A stretch of DNA of 7,032 nucleotides from Alphaproteobacteria bacterium (GCA_023259875.1 JALRFL010000128.1:1-7032); one strand, 5' to 3'; positions 1 through 6,852 are shown, counted from the first letter of the stretch. Notes: generated from the letters alone by a model not told the origin. Numbers and translations: made by a program.

Positions 1-597
1 ATCGTTGTGTTGGCAACACCGGAAATGGCTGGTCTGCCTTATGTGATCTCCGGCCTTGTAGCCGCAGGTGGTCTAGCCGCGGCGATGTCCACAGCCGATG
101 GTCTGCTGTTGGCGATTGCTAATGCGCTTTCCCATGACCTCTACTACAAGATCATTGATCCAAAGGTTGATACCGCTAAGCGTCTGATGGTCGCTCGTAT
201 CTTGCTTTTGGTGATTGGTGCTTTGGGTGCTTATGTGGCTTCGATGAAGCTAACAGGTATCCTAGGGGCTGTGGCTTGGGCTTTCTGCTTTGCCAATTCT
301 GGCCTGTTCTTCCCACTCGTCCTTGGCGTTTGGTGGAAACGGGCTAACCGTGCTGGCGCTATTGCCGGTATGATTGGCGGCTTTGGTGTTGGGGCTTGGT
401 ACCTCTATCAGGTACAGAATGGTATGGCACCATGGTATGGCATTGATGGTCTGCGCTTTGGTATGATCGGCATGCCGGTCAGCTTGTTCCTCATGGTGGT
501 GGTAAGCCTCATGACGAAAGAGCCAGATCAGGAAATCCAAGATATGGTGGATTCCATCCGGACACCAAAAGGTAAGACCTACGTCGAAAGCCATTAA
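1..597 (+). CDS. Sodium:solute symporter, ActP/VC_2705-like, C-terminal part (5' end outside window)
   Basis: This is the last 198 codons of an inner-membrane Na+-coupled solute carrier of the SSS family; the frame is open from the first base, so the start lies upstream. The stretch GLVAAGGLAAAMSTADGLLL followed by SHDLYYKIIDPK is the conserved block of the acetate/cation symporter branch (ActP, VC_2705 subfamily), where the STADG segment belongs to a core helix near the sodium site. After it come about four hydrophobic segments, a WWKRANRAGAIAGM loop typical of the family, and a short polar tail ending in ESH. Acetate or another small carboxylate is the likeliest substrate by family, but specificity cannot be read from this fragment. 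The gene is followed by a strong terminator, so it ends its transcription unit. Family is fairly sure, substrate is not. Confidence 0.93.
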   Translation: MVVLATPEMAGLPYVISGLVAAGGLAAAMSTADGLLLAIANALSHDLYYKIIDPKVDTAKRLMVARILLLVIGALGAYVASMKLTGILGAVAWAFCFANSGLFFPLVLGVWWKRANRAGAIAGMIGGFGVGAWYLYQVQNGMAPWYGIDGLRFGMIGMPVSLFLMVVVSLMTKEPDQEIQDMVDSIRTPKGKTYVESH

Positions 598-621
598 GGC
601 AACCTTTTATTCATAATATTG

Positions 622-653
622 ACGGGGCAGGTGCTTTTCCTGCCCCGTTTTTT
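622..653 (+). terminator. Rho-independent terminator after the symporter gene
   Basis: A perfect GC-rich stem pairs CGGGGCAGG (623-631) with CCTGCCCCG (639-647), extended by an A-T pair at 622/648. The loop is 7 nt and six T residues follow (648-653). It lies 25 nt after the symporter stop codon and separates that unit from the next gene. Confidence 0.93.
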
Positions 654-709
654 GTGGCAGGATATGCCCATCGACAATCATATATATTCAGCCTGAATCC
701 AAACCAAAT

Positions 710-715
710 GAGGGA
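710..715 (+). promoter_or_regulatory. Ribosome binding site for the small membrane protein
   Basis: GAGGGA lies 8 nt before the ATG at 724 and supports that start. The rest of the 654-709 spacer is AT-rich (a TATATATT run at 681-688), but I could not pair it with a convincing -35 element, so I do not call a promoter. Confidence 0.7.
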
Positions 716-723
716 TACCGACT

Positions 724-1095
724 ATGCCAGACGCTGTTAGTGCTTTTCCTATCTGGGTTATCATTTTGGATTATATTATGGGTGCGGCCATGTGGACATT
801 GATTGGTCGTTTTGGGATGAGCTTATTTCTTCGCGATGATTCAAACTTCTTTTTTAACAAAGCGTTTCAATGGATGACCAACCCTCTGATCCGGCTTTGG
901 GCGCCAATCACCCCTGCTTTTTTGATTCCACGGATGCGGCCTCTTTATGTGGCATGGTTCCTTTATATGGTGCGGTTCTATGTGATGCCACTGGCAATGG
1001 GATATAGCGTCATGGGGGTTTTGTCCTTTCCGCTAGAAAGTGAAATTGCCTTCTTTATTTATGATATTGGAAATTTCTTAACAACAAAACAGTAA
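724..1095 (+). CDS. Small integral membrane protein, possibly YggT-like, function unknown
   Basis: A 123-residue protein with a good Shine-Dalgarno sequence and its own intergenic spaces. Two long hydrophobic stretches, about residues 9-36 and 73-102, look like membrane helices; a third weaker one near residues 106-118 precedes the TTKQ end. Between the helices sits an amphipathic, aromatic-rich region (FFFNKAFQWMTNPLIRLWAPITP). The order helix, 'tdP-l-r---PiTP', helix resembles the YggT family of small membrane proteins, but the match is by eye and loose. It follows the symporter terminator, so it is transcribed separately from the symporter; 49 nt separate it from the EamA gene downstream. 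That it is a real gene is quite sure. No function is assigned. Confidence 0.8.
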   Translation: MPDAVSAFPIWVIILDYIMGAAMWTLIGRFGMSLFLRDDSNFFFNKAFQWMTNPLIRLWAPITPAFLIPRMRPLYVAWFLYMVRFYVMPLAMGYSVMGVLSFPLESEIAFFIYDIGNFLTTKQ

Positions 1096-1144
1096 CCCTG
1101 TCCTCACCGCAACGGCATGAGGGGATGTGAAGTGAGGTAAAGGG

Positions 1145-2053
1145 ATGCGCCCAATCCATATTCTGATTGCCCTGATTGTGCCCCTAACATGGGGATTTGG
1201 ATTTGTTTCGGCAAAAGCAGGCCTTGGGCATTTCCCCCCTCTTATGCTGATGGCAATGCGGTTTCTTTTGGCCGGTGCGATTTTGGTTTGGCTTGTCCCT
1301 GTTCCATGGGGGTTTTTTGCTAAACTGTCATGGATCGCTTTTATTGCCTCAACCTTGCAATATGGTCTGACCTTTTCGGGGCTTGCGCTGATTGATGCGA
1401 CGCCGGCGGTTTTGCTTGTCCAAAGTGAGGTGATTTTTGGCTTAATCATCGCGGCGGTGATGTTGGGGGAAACCCCAAACCGACAACAGATCATAGGAAT
1501 GGTGGTGGCGATCATAGGGGTGATTGTCATTCTTGGGGCCCCATCATTAGGGAATGATTATGTTGGGATGATGCTGGTGTTATCTGGTGCTTGTATCTGG
1601 TCATTTGGTCAGGTCATGGTGCGATCACTACATGGCGCCATAGGCGGTTTTCAACTCACCGCATGGTTGGGAATTATTGCTGGGTTGCAAATGTGTGTGG
1701 CCTCATTACTGATAGAGGGGAATCCTTATCCGCTTATTGTCTCGGCAAGTTTAGCGGATTGGGGGGCGGTGATCTATTTGGGCATTGTGATGACAGTGAT
1801 TGGGTATTCCGCATGGTATTTTGTCTTGGGGCGTTATCCCGTGCCTATGGTGATGCCGGTTCTTTTGCTGCTTCCGCCTGCCGCTATTCTTGGGGCTGTG
1901 GTCTTTTTAGGGGAAACCCCTGAATGGGATGTGCTTGGTGGTGGGGCGCTGGTAATTTTTGGTGTTGGCGTTACTATGATTGATAAAAAGAGCTTGCCTT
2001 GGTCGCGTCAGCGCAGATCAATCTCAGGCCTAGAAACGGATGATCCGCTATAA
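1145..2053 (+). CDS. EamA/DMT-superfamily exporter
   Basis: A 302-residue inner-membrane transporter made of two tandem EamA repeats, about residues 5-135 and 142-275, the usual ten-helix drug/metabolite transporter fold. The first repeat opens with PLTWGFGFVSAKAGL and PPLMLMAMRFLLAG, close to the start of E. coli EamA, an exporter of O-acetylserine and cysteine. Each repeat ends with an LGETP motif (near residues 108 and 256) followed by a glycine-rich helix, which shows the internal duplication. The C-terminal tail after residue 280 is basic (KKSLPWSRQRR) and probably cytoplasmic. GTGAGG at 1132-1137 gives a ribosome site 7 nt before the ATG. The M24 peptidase gene follows after 15 nt, so the two are probably cotranscribed. 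Export of an amino acid or related metabolite is a family inference; the actual substrate is unknown. Confidence 0.92.
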   Translation: MRPIHILIALIVPLTWGFGFVSAKAGLGHFPPLMLMAMRFLLAGAILVWLVPVPWGFFAKLSWIAFIASTLQYGLTFSGLALIDATPAVLLVQSEVIFGLIIAAVMLGETPNRQQIIGMVVAIIGVIVILGAPSLGNDYVGMMLVLSGACIWSFGQVMVRSLHGAIGGFQLTAWLGIIAGLQMCVASLLIEGNPYPLIVSASLADWGAVIYLGIVMTVIGYSAWYFVLGRYPVPMVMPVLLLLPPAAILGAVVFLGETPEWDVLGGGALVIFGVGVTMIDKKSLPWSRQRRSISGLETDDPL

Positions 2054-2056
2054 CAA

Positions 2057-2061
2057 AAGGA
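2057..2061 (+). promoter_or_regulatory. Ribosome binding site of the M24 peptidase gene
   Basis: AAGGA within AAAAGGAAA lies 7 nt before the ATG at 2069 and 4 nt after the exporter stop codon. It fixes the peptidase start inside the 15-nt gap. Confidence 0.75.
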
Positions 2062-2068
2062 AACCATC

Positions 2069-3253
2069 ATGCCTGATACCCTAACACCTCCAGCAAGAGG
2101 ATTTGCCAAATCAGAGTTTGAACAACGCTGTTTAGCCGCCCAAGCGGTTATGGCAGAGATGCAACTTGAGGCCATGGTTTTTGCAACCGAGCCAGAGATA
2201 CGCTATTTCACCGGTTTCATGACCCCGTTCTGGCAAAGCCCAACCCGACCATGGTTTGTTGTTTTGCCTATCCATGGTCATCCGGTTGCTGTGATCCCAA
2301 CTATTGGCGTGCCGTTGATGGAAACCTGTTTCGTGGGGGATATCAAAAGCTGGGCTTCACCAGCAGAAACCGATGATGGCATTAGCCTATTGGCGGATGT
2401 GATCTGCGCTCATGTTCCGGCATCAGGGCGGATAGGAATGTTAATGGGGCGCGAGTCAGCCTTGCGGATGCCGCTTGCTGATATCTTTGCCCTCAAGACG
2501 CTTTTAGCCAGCCGAGAATGGGTAGATGTCACCCATCAGATTCAGCGCATCCGCATGATCAAATCCCCACATGAGATTCAAAAGATCAGCCATATATGCC
2601 AAGTGATATCCGGGGTGTTCGCCGATATTCCCAGCTGGGTAAAACCGGGCTTACCCTTATCCGCGCTGTTTCGTGAGTTTAAGCGCCGCGCCCTTGCTGC
2701 AGGGGCAGATGATGTGAGTTATCTGGTTGGTGCCGCCGGCTCTGGGGGATATCATGATATCATTGCACCTCCAGATGATCGCCCCTTGGCCATAGGGGAT
2801 GTTATGATGCTGGATACTGGTTCTGTTTGGGATGGGTATTTTTGTGATTTTGACCGTAATTTTGCCCTTGGAAACGCTAGCCCTGCCGCCAAAGAGGCGC
2901 ATCAACGGCTTTACGATGCCACCGAAGCCGCTATGGCGATAGCAAGGCCAGGGGCAACGCCAGCGGATTTATATCATGCGATGGATCAAGTGTTGCGCCC
3001 CGACGCGGCGGCCGGTGGCGGTGATGATGTTGGCCGTTATGGGCATGGCTTAGGCATCCAACTAACCGAAGCCCCCTCCCATACCGCTTGGGATAAAACA
3101 GAACTGGCGGCAGATATGGTGCTAACCTTAGAACCGTCGGTGATTTATGATGGCGGCTTTCTCATGGTAGCAGAGGAAAATATCCGCCTTACCGCTGATG
3201 GGGCGGAATGGCTGACCACAAGGGCGTCTCGTGATCTGCCAATCATTTCATGA
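2069..3253 (+). CDS. M24 family metallopeptidase (creatinase/prolidase/Xaa-Pro aminopeptidase-like)
   Basis: A 394-residue cytoplasmic 'pita-bread' hydrolase with no signal peptide. Residues about 17-150 form the creatinase/prolidase N-terminal domain and about 170-385 the catalytic domain. By position against the family pattern, all five dinuclear metal ligands are present: D249 and D260 in LDTGSVWDGYFCDFDR, H326 in YGHGLGI, E355 in LEPSV and E369 in AEENI. H229 in GYHDI sits where the family has its catalytic histidine, with about three extra residues between it and the GD turn. Members split Xaa-Pro dipeptides or, in other branches, C-N bonds of creatine or hydrolysed ectoine; the sequence does not decide between these. 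It follows the exporter gene by 15 nt with its own ribosome site. Enzyme class is sure, substrate is open. Confidence 0.93.
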   Translation: MPDTLTPPARGFAKSEFEQRCLAAQAVMAEMQLEAMVFATEPEIRYFTGFMTPFWQSPTRPWFVVLPIHGHPVAVIPTIGVPLMETCFVGDIKSWASPAETDDGISLLADVICAHVPASGRIGMLMGRESALRMPLADIFALKTLLASREWVDVTHQIQRIRMIKSPHEIQKISHICQVISGVFADIPSWVKPGLPLSALFREFKRRALAAGADDVSYLVGAAGSGGYHDIIAPPDDRPLAIGDVMMLDTGSVWDGYFCDFDRNFALGNASPAAKEAHQRLYDATEAAMAIARPGATPADLYHAMDQVLRPDAAAGGGDDVGRYGHGLGIQLTEAPSHTAWDKTELAADMVLTLEPSVIYDGGFLMVAEENIRLTADGAEWLTTRASRDLPIIS

Positions 3254-3280
3254 CCGTTAGTCCCCTGAGCCAAAATAGAT

Positions 3281-3308
3281 GAGCGAGCATAAGTGAGCGA
3301 CCATAAAT
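3281..3308 (+). repeat. Two-copy 14-nt tandem repeat directly before the HAD start codon
   Basis: Units 3281-3294 (GAGCGAGCATAAGT) and 3295-3308 (GAGCGACCATAAAT) agree at 12 of 14 positions and abut the ATG at 3309. Each unit is preceded by AT or GT so that a short start-like frame opens: ATG at 3279 runs six codons to TGA at 3294-3296, and GTG at 3293 opens a second short frame. No clear Shine-Dalgarno sequence is visible before 3309. The repeat may be a chance duplication or may shape translation of the HAD gene. Confidence 0.6.
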
Positions 3309-3989
3309 ATGCGCGATACCATTCTTTTTGATATTAACGAAACGGTGCTGGATTTGACGCCAATGAAGGCCAGATTTGCGGCGGTGTTTTCGGATCAGCA
3401 AGTCGCAGGACAGTGGTTTGCCTCACTGCTTCATTCCTCTTGTGTTTCTGCTATGACAGGGGTGGAAAGCACCTTTGCTGATCTAGCAGGGATTATGCTT
3501 GATGCCATGGCGGCTCGGTATAAGGTGTCCTTATCCGCAACCCAACGTGCGGATATCTTAACAGGGTTTGCCAGTCTGCCTGCTCATGGGGATGTGGTAC
3601 CAGCGCTTAGTCTATTTAAGCATCAGGGCTATCGCACGGTGGCTTTTACCAATTCTTCGTGGGATTTGGTGCATCGGCAATTGACCCATGCGGGACTGAT
3701 GGGGCATTTTGACCATATCATTTCTGTCGAAGCAACAGGTCGATTTAAGCCAGACCCCTTGGTTTATAGCTTTGCCGCTGCTGAACTTGAACACCCTATC
3801 GGTGATCTGCGGTTAGTTGCCACCCATGATTGGGATACCCATGGCGCGCTTTATGCCGGAATGCAAGCCGCTTATATCAATCGCACAGGGGCAGAATACC
3901 ATCCGCTTTATCAAAAGCCCGATTGTATGGCAGATGATATGGTAACATTAGCAGAACATATTATCGCGTTAGATAAAAAAAGCAGGTGA
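3309..3989 (+). CDS. HAD-superfamily hydrolase, haloacid dehalogenase type II-like
   Basis: A 226-residue soluble HAD hydrolase. Motif I is FDINETVLDL with nucleophile D8 and T12; motif II is TNSS (T114, N115); motif III lysine is K147 in GRFKPDP; motif IV is THDWDTHGA with D176. Residue 10 is Asn, not Asp, so the general acid used by HAD phosphatases is absent, which is the pattern of L-2-haloacid dehalogenases. The WD-x-x-GA block and the later INRTG also match that family. However, hand alignment to L-DEX places serine or alanine (about residues 47-48) where the dehalogenases carry their halide-binding arginine, and H173 where they carry Asn177. The fold and nucleophile are sure; true dehalogenation is doubtful. 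The in-frame TGA at 3294 makes 3309 the first usable ATG. It is the last plus-strand gene before the convergence. Confidence 0.88.
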   Translation: MRDTILFDINETVLDLTPMKARFAAVFSDQQVAGQWFASLLHSSCVSAMTGVESTFADLAGIMLDAMAARYKVSLSATQRADILTGFASLPAHGDVVPALSLFKHQGYRTVAFTNSSWDLVHRQLTHAGLMGHFDHIISVEATGRFKPDPLVYSFAAAELEHPIGDLRLVATHDWDTHGALYAGMQAAYINRTGAEYHPLYQKPDCMADDMVTLAEHIIALDKKSR

Positions 3990-4019
3990 CAAGAGGCCAT
4001 CATGGGTCTTGTCACCTGC
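3975..4019 (-). terminator. Intrinsic terminator at the convergence point, overlapping the HAD stop codon
   Basis: Arms 3982-3994 (GCAGGTGACAAGA) and 4007-4019 (TCTTGTCACCTGC) form a perfect 13-bp stem with a 12-nt loop. Read on the minus strand, the stem is followed by seven T residues (complement of the A-run 3975-3981), a textbook terminator for the permease operon, beginning 15 nt past its stop codon. On the plus strand only GATAATAG follows, so termination there is likely weaker. The HAD stop codon (3987-3989) lies in the left arm and the A-run encodes its last lysines. Confidence 0.9.
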
Positions 4020-4034
4020 GATAATAGAGTAGTG

Positions 4035-5396
4035 TTATTCGTCAATCGATTCCGGCAGGATGAGATTGAGAATAATGGCGATCACCGCCGCGGGAAGTAA
4101 CCCTGAGGTTAACAACACTTTGGCTGTGCCTGACAGATGCTGTAGCGCCTCAGGTTCCATCTGAAGACCCAGCCCAATAGACAGCGATATCGCAAAGATA
4201 ATCAAATTACGACGGTTCCAGTTGACACTAGATAGCATCGAGACCCCGGCCGCGGTTACCATGCCAAACATGACGATAACCCCACCACCTAACACTTCGA
4301 TAGGAATGGTGGAAATAAAGGCACCGATTTTAGGGACTAGCCCGGCTAAGATCAGCAACACCGCACCAATGGTGACGACATGGCGACTCATCACGCCGGT
4401 CATGGCTATGAGGCCAACATTCTGACTGAATGAGGTGTTGGGCAAGGCGCCAAAGACACCTGCAACGGCTGTACCTATACCATCTGCATAAGTTGCGCCT
4501 TGAATTTCTGCATCACTGGCTTCACGGTCAGCTCCACCCTTGGCGATACCAGAGACATCTCCAACGGTTTCCACGGCTGAAACAAATGACATGGCACAAA
4601 AGCCGATGATCGCCGCCGCGCTAAACTCAACACCAAAATGAAATGGCGAAGGTAAGGCCACAACCGCCGCCTTGCCAATATTGTCAAAATTGACCATACC
4701 CATAGCATAGGCAACGATATATCCGGCAATAATCCCAATTAAAACCGCGGCTATCGACAGCATTCCTCGGGTAAAGAATTTTAGCAATAGCGTAACGATA
4801 ATAACCACACCAGCGACTGACCAATTCATAAGGCCGCCATATTCTGCTAATCCCTTTGCTTTAGCCGGAACACCTCCGGCAGCGTATTGGATGCCAACCT
4901 TAATGAGAGCTAGCCCAATCATCAAAATGATAAGACCAGTGATCAATGGCGGTAAAGCAAAGCGGATGCGACCAATGAATAACCCTAATATCGTATGGAA
5001 AAGCCCACCAATAATCACGCCGCCCATTAATACTGCCATGGCATCTACCCCCTTGCCTGCGACCAGAGGAACCATGATGGGGACAAAGGCAAAACTGGTG
5101 CCTTGAACCACTGGCAGACGCGCCCCAACAGGGCCAAATCCAATGGTCTGCAACAGGGTTGCAATGCCAGCGAAAAACATACTCATTTGAATCATATAGA
5201 TCATCTGCGGAAAATCTGGTGAGTTTGAGCCATAGCCAAACCCTGCCGCTCCACAGACAATAATTGCTGGGGTTACATTAGAAATGAACATTGCCAGAAT
5301 ATGCTGGATGCCAAGAGGAATTGCCCGACCAAGAGGCGGTAGGTAATTCGGATCCCGCAACTGATCTGCCGTTCCAAAAGAAGTATCATTAGCCAT
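4035..5396 (-). CDS. NCS2 (nucleobase-ascorbate) family xanthine/uric acid permease
   Basis: A 453-residue inner-membrane nucleobase:cation symporter. The family landmarks are in place: Q31-H32 in LGIQHILAMF at the first helix, E276 in SAVETVGD, D305 in YADGIGT, and the NAT signature Q325-N326 in SQNVGLIAMTGV. Positions match the substrate-binding Glu, Asp, Gln and Asn of E. coli XanQ almost number for number. Purine (xanthine or urate) rather than uracil specificity is inferred from this motif set and from the neighbouring ureide genes. The ATG at 5396 is preferred over one 10 codons upstream (5426) because GGAGGG lies 6 nt before it and the upstream codons (YHVSKGGKL) look like leader. It is the last gene of the operon, 59 nt after allA, and ends before the terminator at 3975-4019. 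Confidence 0.93.
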   Translation of the reverse strand: MANDTSFGTADQLRDPNYLPPLGRAIPLGIQHILAMFISNVTPAIIVCGAAGFGYGSNSPDFPQMIYMIQMSMFFAGIATLLQTIGFGPVGARLPVVQGTSFAFVPIMVPLVAGKGVDAMAVLMGGVIIGGLFHTILGLFIGRIRFALPPLITGLIILMIGLALIKVGIQYAAGGVPAKAKGLAEYGGLMNWSVAGVVIIVTLLLKFFTRGMLSIAAVLIGIIAGYIVAYAMGMVNFDNIGKAAVVALPSPFHFGVEFSAAAIIGFCAMSFVSAVETVGDVSGIAKGGADREASDAEIQGATYADGIGTAVAGVFGALPNTSFSQNVGLIAMTGVMSRHVVTIGAVLLILAGLVPKIGAFISTIPIEVLGGGVIVMFGMVTAAGVSMLSSVNWNRRNLIIFAISLSIGLGLQMEPEALQHLSGTAKVLLTSGLLPAAVIAIILNLILPESIDE

Positions 5397-5402
5397 AAGT
5401 TT

Positions 5403-5408
5403 CCCTCC
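5403..5408 (-). promoter_or_regulatory. Strong Shine-Dalgarno sequence deciding the permease start
   Basis: The minus strand reads AAGGGAGGG followed by AAACTT and ATG; the GGAGGG core is 6 nt from the ATG at 5396. It selects that start over the in-frame ATG at 5426. It is the strongest ribosome site in the minus-strand cluster, so the permease can be translated independently of allA. Confidence 0.88.
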
Positions 5409-5455
5409 CTTGCTAACGTGATACACAACTGGCTTAAAGCTATGTTTTCGCGTGA

Positions 5456-5956
5456 CTATGCGATGATTGTAAAAGCTTCTTCAAACCAGTGTTCCTCAAG
5501 ATTTGTGCCATCGCCAATGCGATCAATAACAGCAAACAAACCAGGAGCTTTTAATGGCGTAAGCACGCCATGCCATATGTTGATATGAATATTAATCCCC
5601 ATCTGTGGGGCGGTGAGAAAAGCGTGTGGGGTAGCTGGCCTACCATCATCATCGGCGGCAACAATCACCAGGAATCCGTGTTCATGCATGGGGATAAACG
5701 CCTGACTGCCTAAAGGGTGGCGTTCCATCATCGTCAACGCATAAGGCAAGTCACGGGGGATAGCGTCAAAAAGGCTAATCCCTGCTTTCCCACCATCAGC
5801 AAAGGCTAATTGCGCCAGATCATGATGACGGCCACACATACCTTGATTGATCATATGGTCAGGGCTAGGTTTCAGGGTGAGGATATCACCGAAAGGGGCA
5901 AACGCGTCGGCGCTGATGGGTTCTATTTGGATGAGATGGGTTGCGCCGCTTGTCAT
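5456..5956 (-). CDS. allA: Ureidoglycolate lyase
   Basis: A 166-residue cupin-fold enzyme that splits (S)-ureidoglycolate into glyoxylate and urea, the last step of ureide degradation; E. coli AllA has about 160 residues. Aligned by eye, it carries the family blocks in order: DAFAPFGDIL near residues 17-26, INQGMCGRHHDLA (36-48), the strong ERHPLGSQAFIPM block (78-90), and NIHINIWHGVL (122-132), whose histidine after tryptophan is conserved. The final part keeps the IDR segment of AllA. The start is 2 nt past the allE stop (TAA-AG-ATG) without a clear ribosome site, so translation is probably coupled to allE. The product, glyoxylate, can enter central metabolism, and urea can serve as nitrogen if a urease exists elsewhere. 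No residue looks missing. Confidence 0.95.
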   Translation of the reverse strand: MTSGATHLIQIEPISADAFAPFGDILTLKPSPDHMINQGMCGRHHDLAQLAFADGGKAGISLFDAIPRDLPYALTMMERHPLGSQAFIPMHEHGFLVIVAADDDGRPATPHAFLTAPQMGINIHINIWHGVLTPLKAPGLFAVIDRIGDGTNLEEHWFEEAFTIIA

Positions 5957-5958
5957 CT

Positions 5959-6810
5959 TTAGTTTGCGCCAAGTGTGGGCGCCAAGGGCATATGCCGATT
6001 GACATCTTTATAGAGCAGATAGCGAAAGGGTTCATCCCCTGCGGCATAACAAGCCTGCGGGCAAAACGCCCGAAGCCACATATAATCCCCTGCCTCAACT
6101 TCAACCCAATCACCATTCAGATAATAAACCCCTTTGCCCTGAAGCACATAAAGCCCGTGTTCCATCACATGGGTTTCGGCAAAGGGAATGACGCCCCCCG
6201 GTTGAAAAGTAACGATATTGACATGCATATCATGGCGCAAATCATCTGGCGCAACAAAGCGGCTTGTCGCCCAAACGCCATTGGTGTCAGGCATTGGGGT
6301 TGGCGTTGTCGCCTGATCAGAGGTGATAAAAGCCTCAGGCAGAGGAATACCATCAACGGGGTGATAGCGTTTTCTGATCCAGTGAAAACACGCATTCGCC
6401 TTGCCCGAATTATGTAGAGTCCATTTTGACCCAGCAGGCAGATAGGCATAACCCCCAGCAGTCAATTCAGAGGTTTTATTGCCGTCATGTAAAGTGATCT
6501 GGCCATCAACCACAAACAAAACATGTTGAGCCAAAGGGTCATCATCTGGCCGGGTTGAACCGCCGCCAGAGCCTACCTCCATCACATAATGAGAGAAGGT
6601 TTCGGAAAAGCCCGTCATCGGCCGCGCCAAAACCCAAAGACGGGTTGCATCCCAAAACGGTAACATACTGGTGACGATATCCGTCATCACCCCACGCGGC
6701 ATAAAGGCGTATGAGGTGGTAAATACCGCGCGATCAGCTAGGCGTTGGGATTGTGGCGGCAAACCGCCTTTCACGACAAAATATGGTGAGGGTTTCAAGG
6801 GTCTACTCAT
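5959..6810 (-). CDS. allE: (S)-ureidoglycine aminohydrolase
   Basis: A 283-residue bicupin that converts (S)-ureidoglycine to (S)-ureidoglycolate and ammonia; it matches E. coli AllE (YlbA) over its length. The N-terminal cupin spans about residues 60-150, with QHVLFVVDGQITL and AGGYAYLPAGS, and ends in the characteristic RKRYHPVDG. The C-terminal cupin (195-270) holds the manganese site: E212, H214 and H218 in ETHVMEHGLYVLQGKG and Q252 in CPQACYA, equal to the Glu-His-His-Gln set described for the plant enzyme. An in-frame stop 4 codons upstream makes 6810 the start. The ribosome site is weak; an extended -10 promoter lies just upstream. It feeds allA, which starts 2 nt after the stop. AllE prevents spontaneous decay of ureidoglycine and gives stereospecific product. 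Confidence 0.95.
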   Translation of the reverse strand: MSRPLKPSPYFVVKGGLPPQSQRLADRAVFTTSYAFMPRGVMTDIVTSMLPFWDATRLWVLARPMTGFSETFSHYVMEVGSGGGSTRPDDDPLAQHVLFVVDGQITLHDGNKTSELTAGGYAYLPAGSKWTLHNSGKANACFHWIRKRYHPVDGIPLPEAFITSDQATTPTPMPDTNGVWATSRFVAPDDLRHDMHVNIVTFQPGGVIPFAETHVMEHGLYVLQGKGVYYLNGDWVEVEAGDYMWLRAFCPQACYAAGDEPFRYLLYKDVNRHMPLAPTLGAN

Positions 6811-6831
6811 TCTGACATTTCATCAAGGGAT

Positions 6832-6840
6832 ATTATAGCA
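6832..6840 (-). promoter_or_regulatory. allE: Extended -10 promoter element upstream of allE
   Basis: The minus strand reads TGCTATAAT (6840 to 6832), a perfect extended -10 (TGnTATAAT). At 17-bp spacing the -35 position (6860-6855) reads TGGTCT, only 3 of 6 to consensus, which an extended -10 can tolerate. Transcription would begin near 6825 and leave a leader of roughly 15 nt. A short inverted repeat, GGATA (6828-6832) and TATCC (6847-6851), flanks it and could be an operator or chance. The -35 region overlaps the uraD stop codon. Confidence 0.6.
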
Positions 6841-6852
6841 TTTCTTTATCCA

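Noticed and set aside
660..709. AT-rich spacer with TATATATT as a promoter for the small membrane protein
   Set aside because: No -35 hexamer with acceptable match at 16-18 bp spacing, so the evidence is too weak for a feature.
1101..1125. Hairpin between the small membrane protein and the exporter (CCTCACCG paired with CGG-CA-TGAGG)
   Set aside because: The stem is short and bulged and no T-run follows, so I do not call a terminator; it may be chance.
1078..1530. Long open frame on the minus strand opposite the EamA gene
   Set aside because: It lies antisense to a clear DMT exporter, has low-complexity, basic Thr/Ile/Pro-rich content and no family motif. It is a shadow of the real gene.
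5397..5426. Ten extra N-terminal codons for the permease (start at 5426)
   Set aside because: The strong GGAGGG lies inside this segment, 6 nt before the ATG at 5396, and the extra residues do not resemble the family N-terminus.
5397..5455. Possible riboswitch or promoter in the 59-nt leader of the permease gene
   Set aside because: Xanthine/urate-sensing leaders (NMT1 type) are known for such genes, so I looked for paired arms. Only tiny pairings (GCTT/AAGC, GTG/CAC) are present and I could not recognise a consensus or a good -35/-10 pair. A covariance-model search for NMT1 would settle it.
5941..6417. Open frame on the plus strand opposite allE
   Set aside because: It is fully antisense to the conserved cupin coding sequence of allE, and its product has no recognisable domain.
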